Origin: Caldilineaceae bacterium bin5
GTDB lineage: Bacteria > Chloroflexota > Anaerolineae > Caldilineales > Caldilineaceae
Reading direction: 5' to 3'
Assembly: GCA_002238445.1 (NCBI GenBank)
Contig: MPML01000030.1
Span: 1 to 52,918, forward strand
Length of the DNA stretch: 52,918 nt
Each line of letters opens with the position of its first letter. Position 1 is the stretch's first letter. A program made the translations under genes and the position numbers. Of this stretch, positions 17,607 through 25,842 are shown piece by piece. The notes beneath the pieces were generated by a model. That model did no database searches, was not told the origin of the DNA, and saw only the letters and a list, made by a program, of their open reading frames with translations.

Positions 17607-18341
17607 ATGCAAGAGAAGGGACTCGTTAACAAGACACGCTCAACCGGGCGTGGGCCGACAATTTGGCTGGCGGGACCACCGGCGGACCTGGAAGAGTTCA
17701 TGCCGCTAGGCATCGCCGGCATCGTCACCAACACGGTGGTGCTCAATCAATACGCAAAGCCGTACGGCAGCGTAATTGCGCTAATCGAAGCCTATCTGGA
17801 GATGACCGATAAGCCGGTCGTGATGGAGATCGACGGCCATTCGGTTGAGGAGCTGCTGGCGGTGGGCAAGGTCTTCACCGATATGTCGCCGCAGATCATC
17901 CTCAAGATTCCGTGTACGCTCAATGGGTTGAAGGCGTTCAGCATACTCAGGCAGGAGGGGGTCGAAACATTTTGCACAACGGTCTTCTCTCTGAACCAGG
18001 CCGCAGCCGTTGCCCAGAGCGGCGTTGACCATATACTGCCATTCTGCGACCCGGTGCGCGAGATGGGCGGCGATCCGACCAAGCTGATCCGCGACTGTGC
18101 GCACATGTTCAGAGGCTGGGACGACCGGCCCTACATCATGGCTGCACTGGTACGCTCGGTGGAGACGGCGCACGCGGCCTTCCGAGACGGGGCCGACGAA
18201 CTGGTCACGATGTGGACGGTCTACCGGGACATGCTCGACCACCCGCTCACTGACCACTGGAACAAGGTCTTTCTTGACGAGTGGGTCGACATGCACGAGA
18301 ACGGGCTGTTGGCCGGCGTTCCGGTTGAGGAGCATGACTGA
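17607..18341 (+). CDS. Transaldolase / fructose-6-phosphate aldolase-like protein
   Basis: A TIM-barrel aldolase of the transaldolase/FSA group, 244 residues. The Schiff-base Lys is K100 in IILKIPCT (FSA pattern: V-K-V/I-P); GVDHILPFCDPVREMGGD corresponds to the strand-loop that in FSA reads A-x-Y-I/V-x-P-x. ATG 17607 follows AAGGGAAGA. A possible promoter (TTGTAA at 17546, TATCAT at 17571) has a long 19-base spacer. It is followed about 135 bases later by a membrane hydroxylase; the two genes form a unit that is duplicated downstream. Its exact substrate is unknown; the C-terminal 40 residues (DHWNKVFLDEWVDMHENGLL) differ from E. coli FSA. Confidence 0.82.
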   Translation: MQEKGLVNKTRSTGRGPTIWLAGPPADLEEFMPLGIAGIVTNTVVLNQYAKPYGSVIALIEAYLEMTDKPVVMEIDGHSVEELLAVGKVFTDMSPQIILKIPCTLNGLKAFSILRQEGVETFCTTVFSLNQAAAVAQSGVDHILPFCDPVREMGGDPTKLIRDCAHMFRGWDDRPYIMAALVRSVETAHAAFRDGADELVTMWTVYRDMLDHPLTDHWNKVFLDEWVDMHENGLLAGVPVEEHD

Positions 18342-18476
18342 TTGGTGTGCAGTCGCTCAGACATCTGGCATTGCAGAATTGCGGCAAATATGTAGAATAT
18401 AACAGAATGCAAACGAAGGCGAAGAGAATCACTAAGCCCCTGTCACGTGCGAAGACAAAACTCTAGGAGGGAGAAC

Positions 18477-19502
18477 ATGGCACAAGTCGCCGCGGAGAGG
18501 GAAGGGCTGACAGATGGCATGCCACGCGATGAGCGCGGCTATTGGCAGCCGGATGGAATCAAGTCGCCAAATCCAATTTTTGTCTGGCCGCCAAAGCCGG
18601 TTGAGATCGCTAAGTGGTTATTCAACTACATGTTCCCGTGGAATCTCATTTATATGGCCATTGCCGCGCTGACTGTCATATACCTGCAGCCAGAAATGGC
18701 CCGTATGAAAACGTTCAGCGCCGACTGGGTCCTATACATCTTTTTCCGCAACCAGATCATGCTTATCCTCATCGTCAGCGCTTGGCACGTCTGGCTGTGG
18801 GGACGCAAAAAACAGGGCTTCAAGCTGAAGTACACACCTGACTGGATGGGAAAGGGAAAGAAACAGTTCCTTTTTGGCAACCAATTGTACGACAACATCT
18901 TCTGGAGTTGCGTCAGCGGGGGTACGATTTGGACGGCATACGAGGTCTTTACGCTCTGGCTCTACGCCAATGAGTACATCCCCTACCTGGACCCGCGTGG
19001 GCACCCGGTATGGTTCGTGGTTGTGCTGTGTTCCATCAGCATTTGGCGGACTTTCCACTTTTACTGGGCGCATCGGATACTGCACTGGCCGCCACTTTAC
19101 AAGGCTGGACACTTTCTGCACCACCGCAACATCAACGTCGGCCCGTGGTCCGGGCTGTCGATGCACCCAATCGAGCATATCTTCTACTTCAGTTGCGCTG
19201 CGATCCACTGGATTATCCCATCGCACCCGATTCATGTAGTCTTGAACCTGCAGCACGCCGCCCTCACACCGGCGCAGGGACATGTCGGCTTTGAAGCGGT
19301 TGTTGTCAACGGCAAGTACAATTTGTCCGCTGCATCCTACTTCCACCAGTTGCATCATCGTTACTTCGAATGCAACTATGGTGAACAGGACATGCCGTTC
19401 GACTACTGGTTCGGCACGAGTCACGACGGCTCCTCCGAGGGGCACGAAAAGATGCGTGCGAAGCGACTCGCCCAGCATAACATTCGGACTTCTGCGGTTT
19501 GA
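18477..19502 (+). CDS. Fatty acid hydroxylase / sterol desaturase-family membrane protein 1
   Basis: Integral-membrane di-iron oxygenase, 341 residues. The histidine clusters are HRILH (H199, H203), LHHRNINVG (H215-H216), MHPIEH, and FHQLHHRYFE (H290, H293-H294), the standard FA_hydroxylase layout. Hydrophobic helices occur at about 50-70 (NLIYMAIAALTVIYL), 88-105, 135-155 and 180-196. Members hydroxylate or desaturate fatty acids, sterols, carotenoids or alkylglycerols. ATG 18477 follows TAGGAGGGAGAAC. The N-terminal 40 residues are a conserved soluble extension, also present in the paralogue at 20386. Its pairing with a sugar-phosphate-type aldolase is unusual. Confidence 0.88.
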   Translation: MAQVAAEREGLTDGMPRDERGYWQPDGIKSPNPIFVWPPKPVEIAKWLFNYMFPWNLIYMAIAALTVIYLQPEMARMKTFSADWVLYIFFRNQIMLILIVSAWHVWLWGRKKQGFKLKYTPDWMGKGKKQFLFGNQLYDNIFWSCVSGGTIWTAYEVFTLWLYANEYIPYLDPRGHPVWFVVVLCSISIWRTFHFYWAHRILHWPPLYKAGHFLHHRNINVGPWSGLSMHPIEHIFYFSCAAIHWIIPSHPIHVVLNLQHAALTPAQGHVGFEAVVVNGKYNLSAASYFHQLHHRYFECNYGEQDMPFDYWFGTSHDGSSEGHEKMRAKRLAQHNIRTSAV

Positions 19503-19518
19503 ATCCGGTGGAAAGAAA

Positions 19519-19566
19519 TCTGAATGCCGCCGGCTTCCACCACCCGGTCGTACGGTGGCATTCAGA
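19519..19566 (+). terminator. 14-bp hairpin after hydroxylase gene 1
   Basis: TCTGAATGCCGCCG pairs with CGGTGGCATTCAGA (one G-U pair) across a 20-base loop, starting 16 bases after the stop codon. There is no U-tract directly after it, so it may be a transcript-stabilising hairpin rather than a full terminator. Confidence 0.45.
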
Positions 19567-19624
19567 ATTGAAGTATTCGTCTGGCATTTTACCCGACTGC
19601 AATCATCCGCAGAAGGCCCAAGCC

Positions 19625-20272
19625 GATAGCCACCCGGTCGAGGAGCTTCCGGCGGTCGGCAAGGCCTTCACCGACATGTCGCCGCACTTCATCCCCAAGA
19701 TTCCCTGCGCGCTCAACGGCCTTGGGGCCGCTATCGGTCGCTGACAGGAAGGCGTCGAATCCATTTTCGCCGGGATCCCATTTTTGACAGAGGAAAGAGC
19801 AGTTGCTCAGGACGGAGTTGACCAAATCCTGCTCTTCTGCGACTCTGGGCGCGAGATGGGCGGCGACCCGACAAAGCAAATCCGCGACTTTGCGCGTATG
19901 ATTGAGGGCTGGGACGACCGGCCCTACTTCATGGCCGCGCTGGTACGCTCGGTGGAGACGGGCCACGCCGCCTCAGGCGACGGTGTCGACGAGTTAATGT
20001 TGATCCCATTTCAAACCACGAACATTCGCAATTACTCCGAAATTGGAGCTAAGGAGTTTCATTTGCATGCTTGAAATTCACAAGCTCTTGGTCTCATTTG
20101 GGATCTAAAGTTAGTTACAATGTGGACAGTCAACCGCGACATGCTTGACCACCCGCTGACCGACCACTGGAACAAGGTCTTTCTTGACGAGTGGGTCGAC
20201 ATGCACGAGAGCGGGCTGTTGGCCGGCGTTCCGGTTGAGGCACAGCATAGCTTAACGCGCTGCCGAACGTAA
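19625..20272 (+). pseudogene. Transaldolase-like pseudogene (second copy of the 17607 gene)
   Basis: Translation matches the intact transaldolase from about its residue 76 (IDGHSVEELLAVGK versus ADSHPVEELPAVGK) to the C-terminus. Lesions: the first ~75 codons are missing; a TGA stands at 19742-19744 where the intact copy has AGG; and a 112-bp element is inserted at 19997 with 5-bp target duplications. The frame is otherwise kept (element plus duplication is 117 bases), but the insert adds its own stop. The stretch after the insertion, from ACCACTGGAACAAGG on, is almost identical in DNA to the intact copy for about 80 bases, so duplication is recent or was followed by gene conversion. The catalytic Lys region (FIPKIPCA) survives, but a functional product is unlikely. 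Confidence 0.85.
19997..20108 (+). mobile_element. MITE-like 112-bp insertion with 5-bp target duplication
   Basis: Comparison with the intact transaldolase shows that everything between GACGAGTTA and GTTACAATG is extra. The insert is flanked by AGTTA at 19992-19996 and 20109-20113. Its ends are imperfect inverted repeats: after a short tip, GATCCCA and its reverse complement TGGGATC, with about 16 of 22 positions paired across the first 22. It is too short to encode a transposase, has lower GC than its surroundings, and must be moved in trans. Confidence 0.75.
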
Positions 20273-20385
20273 TTCGTGATTGCGAAAATAAAGTATGTCA
20301 GTACAATGGGGCAGAACCCAATCGGACAGAATTTGTAATTCACAGACGCTTAAGACCACCGAGCCTGGACTCTAGGAGGGGGATC

Positions 20386-21411
20386 ATGGCAGACATTAGC
20401 GCTGAAAGGGAAGGCTTAGTCGATGGTATGCCGCGCGACGCGCGCGGGAACTGGCAGCCGGAAGGAGCCAAGTTGCCGAATCCCATTTTCGCCTGGCCGC
20501 CGAAGCCGATGGAAGTGGCGAAATGGTTGTACAACTACCTCTTTCCCTGGAATTTCATCTACATGCTTATCGCGGTGCTGACCGTCGTCTATCTGCAACC
20601 GGAAATGGCCCGCATGAAGACGTTCAGCGCCGACTGGATACTGTTCATCTTCGCGCGTAACCTGATCATGTTGACTGTGATCGTCAGCGCCTGGCACCTG
20701 TGGCTTTGGGCGCGCAAATCGCAGGGATTCCAGTTCAAGTACACGCCGGACTGGATGGCGAAAGGGAAGAAGCAGTTCCTGGCCGGCAACCAGCTGTTTG
20801 ACAACATCTTCTGGAGTTGCGTCAGCGGCGGCACAATCTGGACGGCCTACGAGGTGGTCACACTTTGGATGTACGCCAATGAGTACATTCCCTACCTGGA
20901 CCCGCGTGCGCATCCGGTTTACTTTGTCCTCATGTTGTGCGCCATTCAAATGTGGAGGCTGTTCCACTTCTACTGGACACACCGGATTCTGCACTGGCCT
21001 CCGCTCTACAAGGCCGGGCACTATCTGCATCACCGCAACATCAACGTCGGCCCTTGGTCGGGGCTGTCGATGCACCCGATCGAGCACATCCTCTACTTTA
21101 GCTGTGCCGCCATTCACTGGATCATTCCGTCGCACCCGATTCACGTGGTGATGAACCTGCAGCACGCCGCGCTTACACCGGCGCAGGGTCATGCCGGCTT
21201 TGAGGCGGTCGTCATTAACGGCAAGTACAACCTGGCAGGGGCATCCTATTTTCACCAGTTGCATCACCGCTATTTCGAGTGTAACTACGGCGAACCTGAC
21301 ATGCCATTCGACCACTGGTTCGGCACCAGCCACGACGGCTCGGCAGAGGCGCACCAGGAGATGCGGGCCAAGCGATTTGCCCAGCACAAGATCCGGACCT
21401 CTGCTACGTAA
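20386..21411 (+). CDS. Fatty acid hydroxylase / sterol desaturase-family membrane protein 2
   Basis: Tandem paralogue of the gene at 18477: same length (341), same histidine clusters (HRILH, LHHRNINVG, MHPIEH, FHQLHHRYFE) and the same N-terminal soluble extension (EREGLVDGMPRDARG). Most residues are identical by eye; differences are concentrated in the membrane helices. ATG 20386 follows TAGGAGGGGATC. The gene is intact although its partner aldolase is dead, so this hydroxylase is still under selection without a local aldolase partner. Confidence 0.88.
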   Translation: MADISAEREGLVDGMPRDARGNWQPEGAKLPNPIFAWPPKPMEVAKWLYNYLFPWNFIYMLIAVLTVVYLQPEMARMKTFSADWILFIFARNLIMLTVIVSAWHLWLWARKSQGFQFKYTPDWMAKGKKQFLAGNQLFDNIFWSCVSGGTIWTAYEVVTLWMYANEYIPYLDPRAHPVYFVLMLCAIQMWRLFHFYWTHRILHWPPLYKAGHYLHHRNINVGPWSGLSMHPIEHILYFSCAAIHWIIPSHPIHVVMNLQHAALTPAQGHAGFEAVVINGKYNLAGASYFHQLHHRYFECNYGEPDMPFDHWFGTSHDGSAEAHQEMRAKRFAQHKIRTSAT

Positions 21412-21465
21412 CCCTGAAGGCACCGGTGTCGACAGCTACAGTAGTATCGCATCAATGGAGATAAG

Positions 21466-22572
21466 ATGACCCAACCTACGCGAATAGGCATCGTCGGCTG
21501 CGGCAGCGTAATGCAGCGTCCTTACATGAGGCTTATCCAACCGATGCGGGCCGTGGGGACGGTTGACGTTACTATTGCCTGCGACGTAAGGGAAGAGGTA
21601 CGGGAGGTAGTTCAGGACAGGCTTGGCATCGAGCGATTCACGACCGACTACGAGGAGGTTATCGATTCCGAAGAGGTCGATGTGGTGATGGTATTGACCT
21701 CGATGCGAGAGCATGGACCGATCACGCGTGCGGCGCTGGCGGCGGGCAAACACGTCCTGGTGGAGAAACCGATGGCGGTGACCCTGGAGGAAGCGGCAGA
21801 GATTGTTGAGATGGCCCGGCACAGCCCGGGCCTTCTTGTTTGCGCTCCACATGTCGTCCTGAGTGCCACCTATCAGACGATGTGGCGCCACATTCACGGC
21901 GGCGATATCGGCAAGGTATTGATGGCGCGCGCACGCTACGGCCATTCCGGGCCCGATTGGAGACCGTGGTTCTATCTCGAGGGCGGCGGCGCGCTATTTG
22001 ACCTGGGTGTGTACAACATCACCTGCCTGACGGGCTGGCTGGGACCGGCCAAGCGCGTCATGGCAATGACCGGCGTGGCGATTCCTGAACGGGTCGTGGG
22101 CGGTGAGATGATGCGGGTGGAGGCCGAGGACAACGCCCACGTTCTTATTGATTGGGGCGATTCCGTGTTCGCGGTTGTGACAACAGGCTTCACTATGCAG
22201 AAGTATCGCAGCCCGGCTCTCGAGGTCTATGGCAGTGAGGGCACAATTCAGATGATGGGCGATGACTGGAACCCGACCGGATATGAGTTGTGGCGCAACG
22301 ATGTAGGCGCCTGGCAGATACACGAAGGTACGGACCGGGACTGGCAGTGGACCGACGGTCTGCGCCACCTTGTAGACTGTATCCGCAACGACAAGACCCC
22401 AGTTGTCACGCCGGAGCACGCTTTTCATGTTCTTGAAATCATGCTGAAGGCGCAGGAATCGGGCGGCGACGGGCAAGCGAAAACGATAGAGAGCTCGTTC
22501 ACGCCGCCTACATTCGAGGAAGAGCCGGAGGAAGTGGCACCGCACAAGATTCACGACTGGACGCAGCGCTGA
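21466..22572 (+). CDS. Gfo/Idh/MocA-family oxidoreductase
   Basis: NAD(P)-dependent sugar or inositol dehydrogenase family, 368 residues. Rossmann motif RIGIVGCGSVMQRP at the N-terminus; VLVEKPMAVTLEEA with the family Lys; GGGALFDLGVYNITCL in the substrate domain, close to the D-x-x-x-H/Y-N pattern of inositol and glucose-type dehydrogenases. ATG 21466 follows ATGGAGATAAG. Its stop overlaps the start of the cupin gene by one base (TGATG). It is the first of a contiguous run (dehydrogenase, cupin, ROK kinase) leading into a CUT1 transporter, so it probably oxidises the imported sugar. Confidence 0.9.
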   Translation: MTQPTRIGIVGCGSVMQRPYMRLIQPMRAVGTVDVTIACDVREEVREVVQDRLGIERFTTDYEEVIDSEEVDVVMVLTSMREHGPITRAALAAGKHVLVEKPMAVTLEEAAEIVEMARHSPGLLVCAPHVVLSATYQTMWRHIHGGDIGKVLMARARYGHSGPDWRPWFYLEGGGALFDLGVYNITCLTGWLGPAKRVMAMTGVAIPERVVGGEMMRVEAEDNAHVLIDWGDSVFAVVTTGFTMQKYRSPALEVYGSEGTIQMMGDDWNPTGYELWRNDVGAWQIHEGTDRDWQWTDGLRHLVDCIRNDKTPVVTPEHAFHVLEIMLKAQESGGDGQAKTIESSFTPPTFEEEPEEVAPHKIHDWTQR

Positions 22573-23459
22573 TGCGTTATTCGGCCTCGCCGCGGCCTAC
22601 TTTTGAAGGCCCGGCGCACATCCCGTACGAGACGGTTACGCGGCATCTCTGGGGCGATGAGGAATCGGGCGAGGTGGCGGACTGGATATATGTGTCCAGC
22701 GCCAAGATTCACCAGTTGGTCTTTGGCCTGGCGCCCGGCGGGGCATTTCGACACTCGGATTCCTTTCGAACCATCTTCGCCGCCGATGAGGTAATGTACG
22801 TTCTCAGTGGGGTGATGGCGCTGAGCAATCCAGAAACGGGCGAGGTGCATCGGGTCAATCCGGGAGAAGCTGCTTTTTTTCGCCGCGACACGTGGCACCA
22901 TGCATTCAACTTCAGCCCGGAACCGCTGCGTGTGATCGAGTTTTTTGCGCCGCCGCCTTCGCAGGGCACGTCGGGTTCATATGCGCAGACGAAGCCAAAC
23001 CTGACGGCGCCGAAGTATTCGCAGGATCAGTGGATTGGACGGTGGCCGAAAGCGCAAGCTGAAGCGGAGGCCAAATTCACCATCCAGGTAGTGCGCGAGC
23101 GGGACTTGCTGTGGCGGTTGGAGGGGAAGAATCAGCAGCTCCTGGTGGGAATCCTGGCCGCGACCGAGCATTTGACGGTTGGGAGGATGGCGTTGCTGGC
23201 GGGACAGCGCAGCGACGTGGAAGTGCATGCCGGCGATGAGAGTCTGTATCTGCTTGAAGGCGAGCTGAACGTGCGCGTTCCTGAAAACGATGGGCCGCGC
23301 TGGTTTGAGCTCAGTCCCGGCGACGGCTTCTTCGTTCCGGAAGGAACACCCCACCAGTATTACAACGTGTCGGGCGCGCCAACTTCGTTTTTGTGCGGGA
23401 TCGCGCCCAGGTATTCGCCTGATATTCCGGACCAGTTCGCCAATGGCAGAGAACGATAG
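22572..23459 (+). CDS. Two-domain cupin protein
   Basis: A 295-residue bicupin. The N-terminal cupin at about 45-115 includes HSDSFRTIFAADEVMYVLSG and PGEAAFFRRDTWHHAF; the C-terminal cupin at about 195-285 includes DVEVHAGDESLYLLEGEL and PGDGFFVPEGTPHQYYNV. Both carry His/Glu metal-ligand patterns. Such proteins act as sugar isomerases, dioxygenases or sugar-responsive binders; which applies is not clear. It starts within the dehydrogenase stop codon and its end overlaps the ROK kinase start by 17 bases, so the three genes are translationally coupled. Confidence 0.85.
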   Translation: MRYSASPRPTFEGPAHIPYETVTRHLWGDEESGEVADWIYVSSAKIHQLVFGLAPGGAFRHSDSFRTIFAADEVMYVLSGVMALSNPETGEVHRVNPGEAAFFRRDTWHHAFNFSPEPLRVIEFFAPPPSQGTSGSYAQTKPNLTAPKYSQDQWIGRWPKAQAEAEAKFTIQVVRERDLLWRLEGKNQQLLVGILAATEHLTVGRMALLAGQRSDVEVHAGDESLYLLEGELNVRVPENDGPRWFELSPGDGFFVPEGTPHQYYNVSGAPTSFLCGIAPRYSPDIPDQFANGRER

Positions 23460-24384
23460 ACCGGCTGCCTGTGCCATTGGACTGGATGTTGGAGGCACTA
23501 AGATCGCGGCCGGACTCGTCGCCCACCCGACCGGCGCTGTTCTCGCCCGCCAGACAGTTCCCACGTTGCCGCGGCGAGGAGGCGAGGCGGTTCTGGGCGA
23601 CACGCTGGGGCTTGCCGAGAGCATGATGGCAGAGGCCAAGCGGAGAAATCTGGAACTGCTGGGGATTGGTGTCGGCGTACCGGAACTAGTGGGGCCGGAA
23701 GGGAAGATCAACAGCGCGCACACGCTCGAGTGGCAAGGCGAACGGGTGCTGGCTTCATTCTCCTCGCTGGCGCCGGCCGTGGTCGAATCGGATGTGCGGG
23801 CAGGGGCCCTGGCCGAGGCGATGTTTGGGGCCGGGCGGTCGTACAGGCTGTTCGTCTATGTGACGGTAGGGACTGGCATTTCGAGCACACTGGTTCAGGA
23901 TGGTCGACCGTTTGCAGGGGCACGCGGCAACGCTCTGATCATGGCCAGCAGCCCGTTCACGGTGGAGTGCAGTTCTTGCGGAACAGTCCTTAGTCCCATT
24001 CTGGAGGAGTTCGCGAGCGGCCCTGCTTTGGTAGCGAGATATAACCGGCACAGCTCGCGAAAGGTGACACGGGCCGAAGATGTAACGGCAGCCGCGGAGG
24101 AAGGCGACGACGCGGCAATAGATGTTGTCAGGAGTGCCGGTGAAGCCCTTGGCAACAGCGTAGCGTTCCTGGTAAACGTTATGGATCCCGAGGCGATCGT
24201 GGTTGGGGGCGGACTAGGGACGGCTGGTGGGCCTTACTGGGATAGCTTTGTGGCTTCAACGCGGGCACACATCTGGGCGGAGAGCAGCCGCGGGCTGCCG
24301 ATTCAGCCGGCGGCGATGGGCGCTGATTCAGGGCTGGTCGGCGCGGCGGCAGCCGCGTTTCACAAACTGGGTGAAGGAGTTTGA
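23443..24384 (+). CDS. ROK-family sugar kinase / regulator-like protein
   Basis: A 313-residue actin-like ATPase-fold protein. The phosphate-1 motif is GLDVGGTKIAAGLV at about 13-26; the second motif is in LFVYVTVGTGISSTLV; adenosine site VNVMDPEAIVVGGGLG. No N-terminal helix-turn-helix is present, so it is a kinase-type member rather than a repressor. The ROK zinc site is degenerate: C176 and C179 (ECSSCG) are kept, but the usual later Cys of C-x-C-G-x-x-G-C and the preceding His are not seen. ATG 23443 overlaps the cupin end and lacks a strong ribosome site, consistent with coupling. A glucokinase- or allokinase-like role on the imported sugar is likely. Confidence 0.85.
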   Translation: MAENDRPAACAIGLDVGGTKIAAGLVAHPTGAVLARQTVPTLPRRGGEAVLGDTLGLAESMMAEAKRRNLELLGIGVGVPELVGPEGKINSAHTLEWQGERVLASFSSLAPAVVESDVRAGALAEAMFGAGRSYRLFVYVTVGTGISSTLVQDGRPFAGARGNALIMASSPFTVECSSCGTVLSPILEEFASGPALVARYNRHSSRKVTRAEDVTAAAEEGDDAAIDVVRSAGEALGNSVAFLVNVMDPEAIVVGGGLGTAGGPYWDSFVASTRAHIWAESSRGLPIQPAAMGADSGLVGAAAAAFHKLGEGV

Positions 24385-24510
24385 ACGGGGTTAGAACTGA
24401 ACACCTGCAGTGCATGACAGGGGTATTAAAGGTTCGATCTGGTAGCGGCTGAATAGACATCAAGCCGGTCTTCGAGAATTGAAACAAATAACCCATTTCA
24501 GGAGGAAGAG

Positions 24511-25842
24511 ATGACGAAGCGAATGAATCGACGCGATTTTCTGCGCCTTTCGGCAACCACGGCCGGCACCGGACTGCTCGCGGCCTGCGTTGCACCGGCG
24601 GCAGCCCCGAGCGACTCGGGGGACTCGATGGCCGAAGAGCCGATCGAGATCAGACTGGCTGAGGGAAGTTGGGTCGGTCCCGAAGGGATCGCATTTTGGA
24701 CCGACGAAATTATTCCCGCTTTCGAGGAGGGGCATCCAGGCATCAGCGTGACGTTCGAAAACGCCGAGTCGCCCGATTACGCCGACAAACTCTATACGCA
24801 GTCGGTCGCTGGTGACGCTCCCGATGTCATGTTCGTCTGGGGCGGTGTGAATTATAACCTGATGCAGAAGGGGCAGTTCCTCCAGTTGGATGATTATTTT
24901 GACAGTGAGGACCTGGAGGATTTCTATCCAGCAAAACTGGATGCCCACCTTCTGGACGGGAAGCTGTACGGCATGCCCAAGTATGTGTCGACTGCAGTGA
25001 TGAGCTATAACAAGGACATTCTGGACGAGGCCGGCGTTGAGTATCCTGATGGGACCTGGACTTGGGACGATTACCTGGTTGCATACGACGCTACGACCAA
25101 GCGCGACGACAGCGGCGACATTGTCCAGTGGGGCAGATACGTCGCCCAACAGTACATGGAACATTACGTCTGGATGAACGGCGGAGAATGGATGAATGCC
25201 CCCTTATTCGGCACGAAATGTCTGCTTGACAGCGAAGAAGCCATTGCTGCACTCAAGTACAACCACGATCTAATCTACGGCAGCAACCAGGTGGCTCCTA
25301 TCCCCGGTTCGATTCCAGAAGTCGGCTGGCACAATGTCTTTTCGACCGGGAAGGTAGCGTTCGCAGAAGCCCACAGTTGGACAGTCACGAACTATATTCG
25401 CGAAAACGACTTCAATTGGGAATATACCGATCTGCCTTTATCGCCCGATGGAGGCAAAGCCGGGATCACGTTCGCCGACGGCTATGGGGTCGCCAGGGCC
25501 ACGCAGGAGCCGGACGCGTCGGTTGCGATGGTGAGGTTCCTGACTGGGCCTGAAGCGCAGAAAGCGATGGCGTTAAGTATTGTCGGTCTGCAGCCGACGC
25601 GGCGCAGCGTCGCGGGTGAGGTCTGGGATGTGGATTCGATGGGAGCGCAAGCCGGCTATGACGTGGCAGCTTTCACCCGCATCATGGATTATGCCCGGCT
25701 CGACCCTGCCTTCCAGGAAAATGATAAGGTAAACTCAGAGGTCTTCAACCCGATCTGGGACCAGATCTGGATTACGAATGAAATCGGCCTGGAGGAGGGC
25801 GTGAATCTGATCGTGCAGCGCATCGACGAGATTTTCGCCTAG
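24511..25842 (+). CDS. CUT1 sugar-binding lipoprotein A
   Basis: Extracellular solute-binding protein family 1, 443 residues. The N-terminus is a Tat-type lipoprotein signal: NRRDFLRLS, a hydrophobic stretch, then LLAAC with lipid Cys26. The mature part shows the family-1 fold (PAFEEGHPGISVTFENA, MFVWGGVNYNLMQKGQFLQLDDYF, YGMPKYVSTAVMSYNKDILDEAG). ATG 24511 follows a perfect AGGAGG. The two permeases for it are at 27651 and 28628. A tandem paralogue (B) follows about 340 bases downstream; the two share most residues, so they may differ in ligand or dose. Confidence 0.92.
   Translation: MTKRMNRRDFLRLSATTAGTGLLAACVAPAAAPSDSGDSMAEEPIEIRLAEGSWVGPEGIAFWTDEIIPAFEEGHPGISVTFENAESPDYADKLYTQSVAGDAPDVMFVWGGVNYNLMQKGQFLQLDDYFDSEDLEDFYPAKLDAHLLDGKLYGMPKYVSTAVMSYNKDILDEAGVEYPDGTWTWDDYLVAYDATTKRDDSGDIVQWGRYVAQQYMEHYVWMNGGEWMNAPLFGTKCLLDSEEAIAALKYNHDLIYGSNQVAPIPGSIPEVGWHNVFSTGKVAFAEAHSWTVTNYIRENDFNWEYTDLPLSPDGGKAGITFADGYGVARATQEPDASVAMVRFLTGPEAQKAMALSIVGLQPTRRSVAGEVWDVDSMGAQAGYDVAAFTRIMDYARLDPAFQENDKVNSEVFNPIWDQIWITNEIGLEEGVNLIVQRIDEIFA

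Noticed and set aside
19742..19744. TGA in the aldolase copy as a selenocysteine codon
   Set aside because: The intact copy has an ordinary Arg codon here, other lesions are present, and no selenocysteine-type insertion hairpin was seen.
20416..21423. 335-codon frame antisense to hydroxylase gene 2
   Set aside because: The plus strand encodes a clear hydroxylase with all histidine motifs; the antisense frame is a by-product of GC-rich codon use, and its translation resembles no family.
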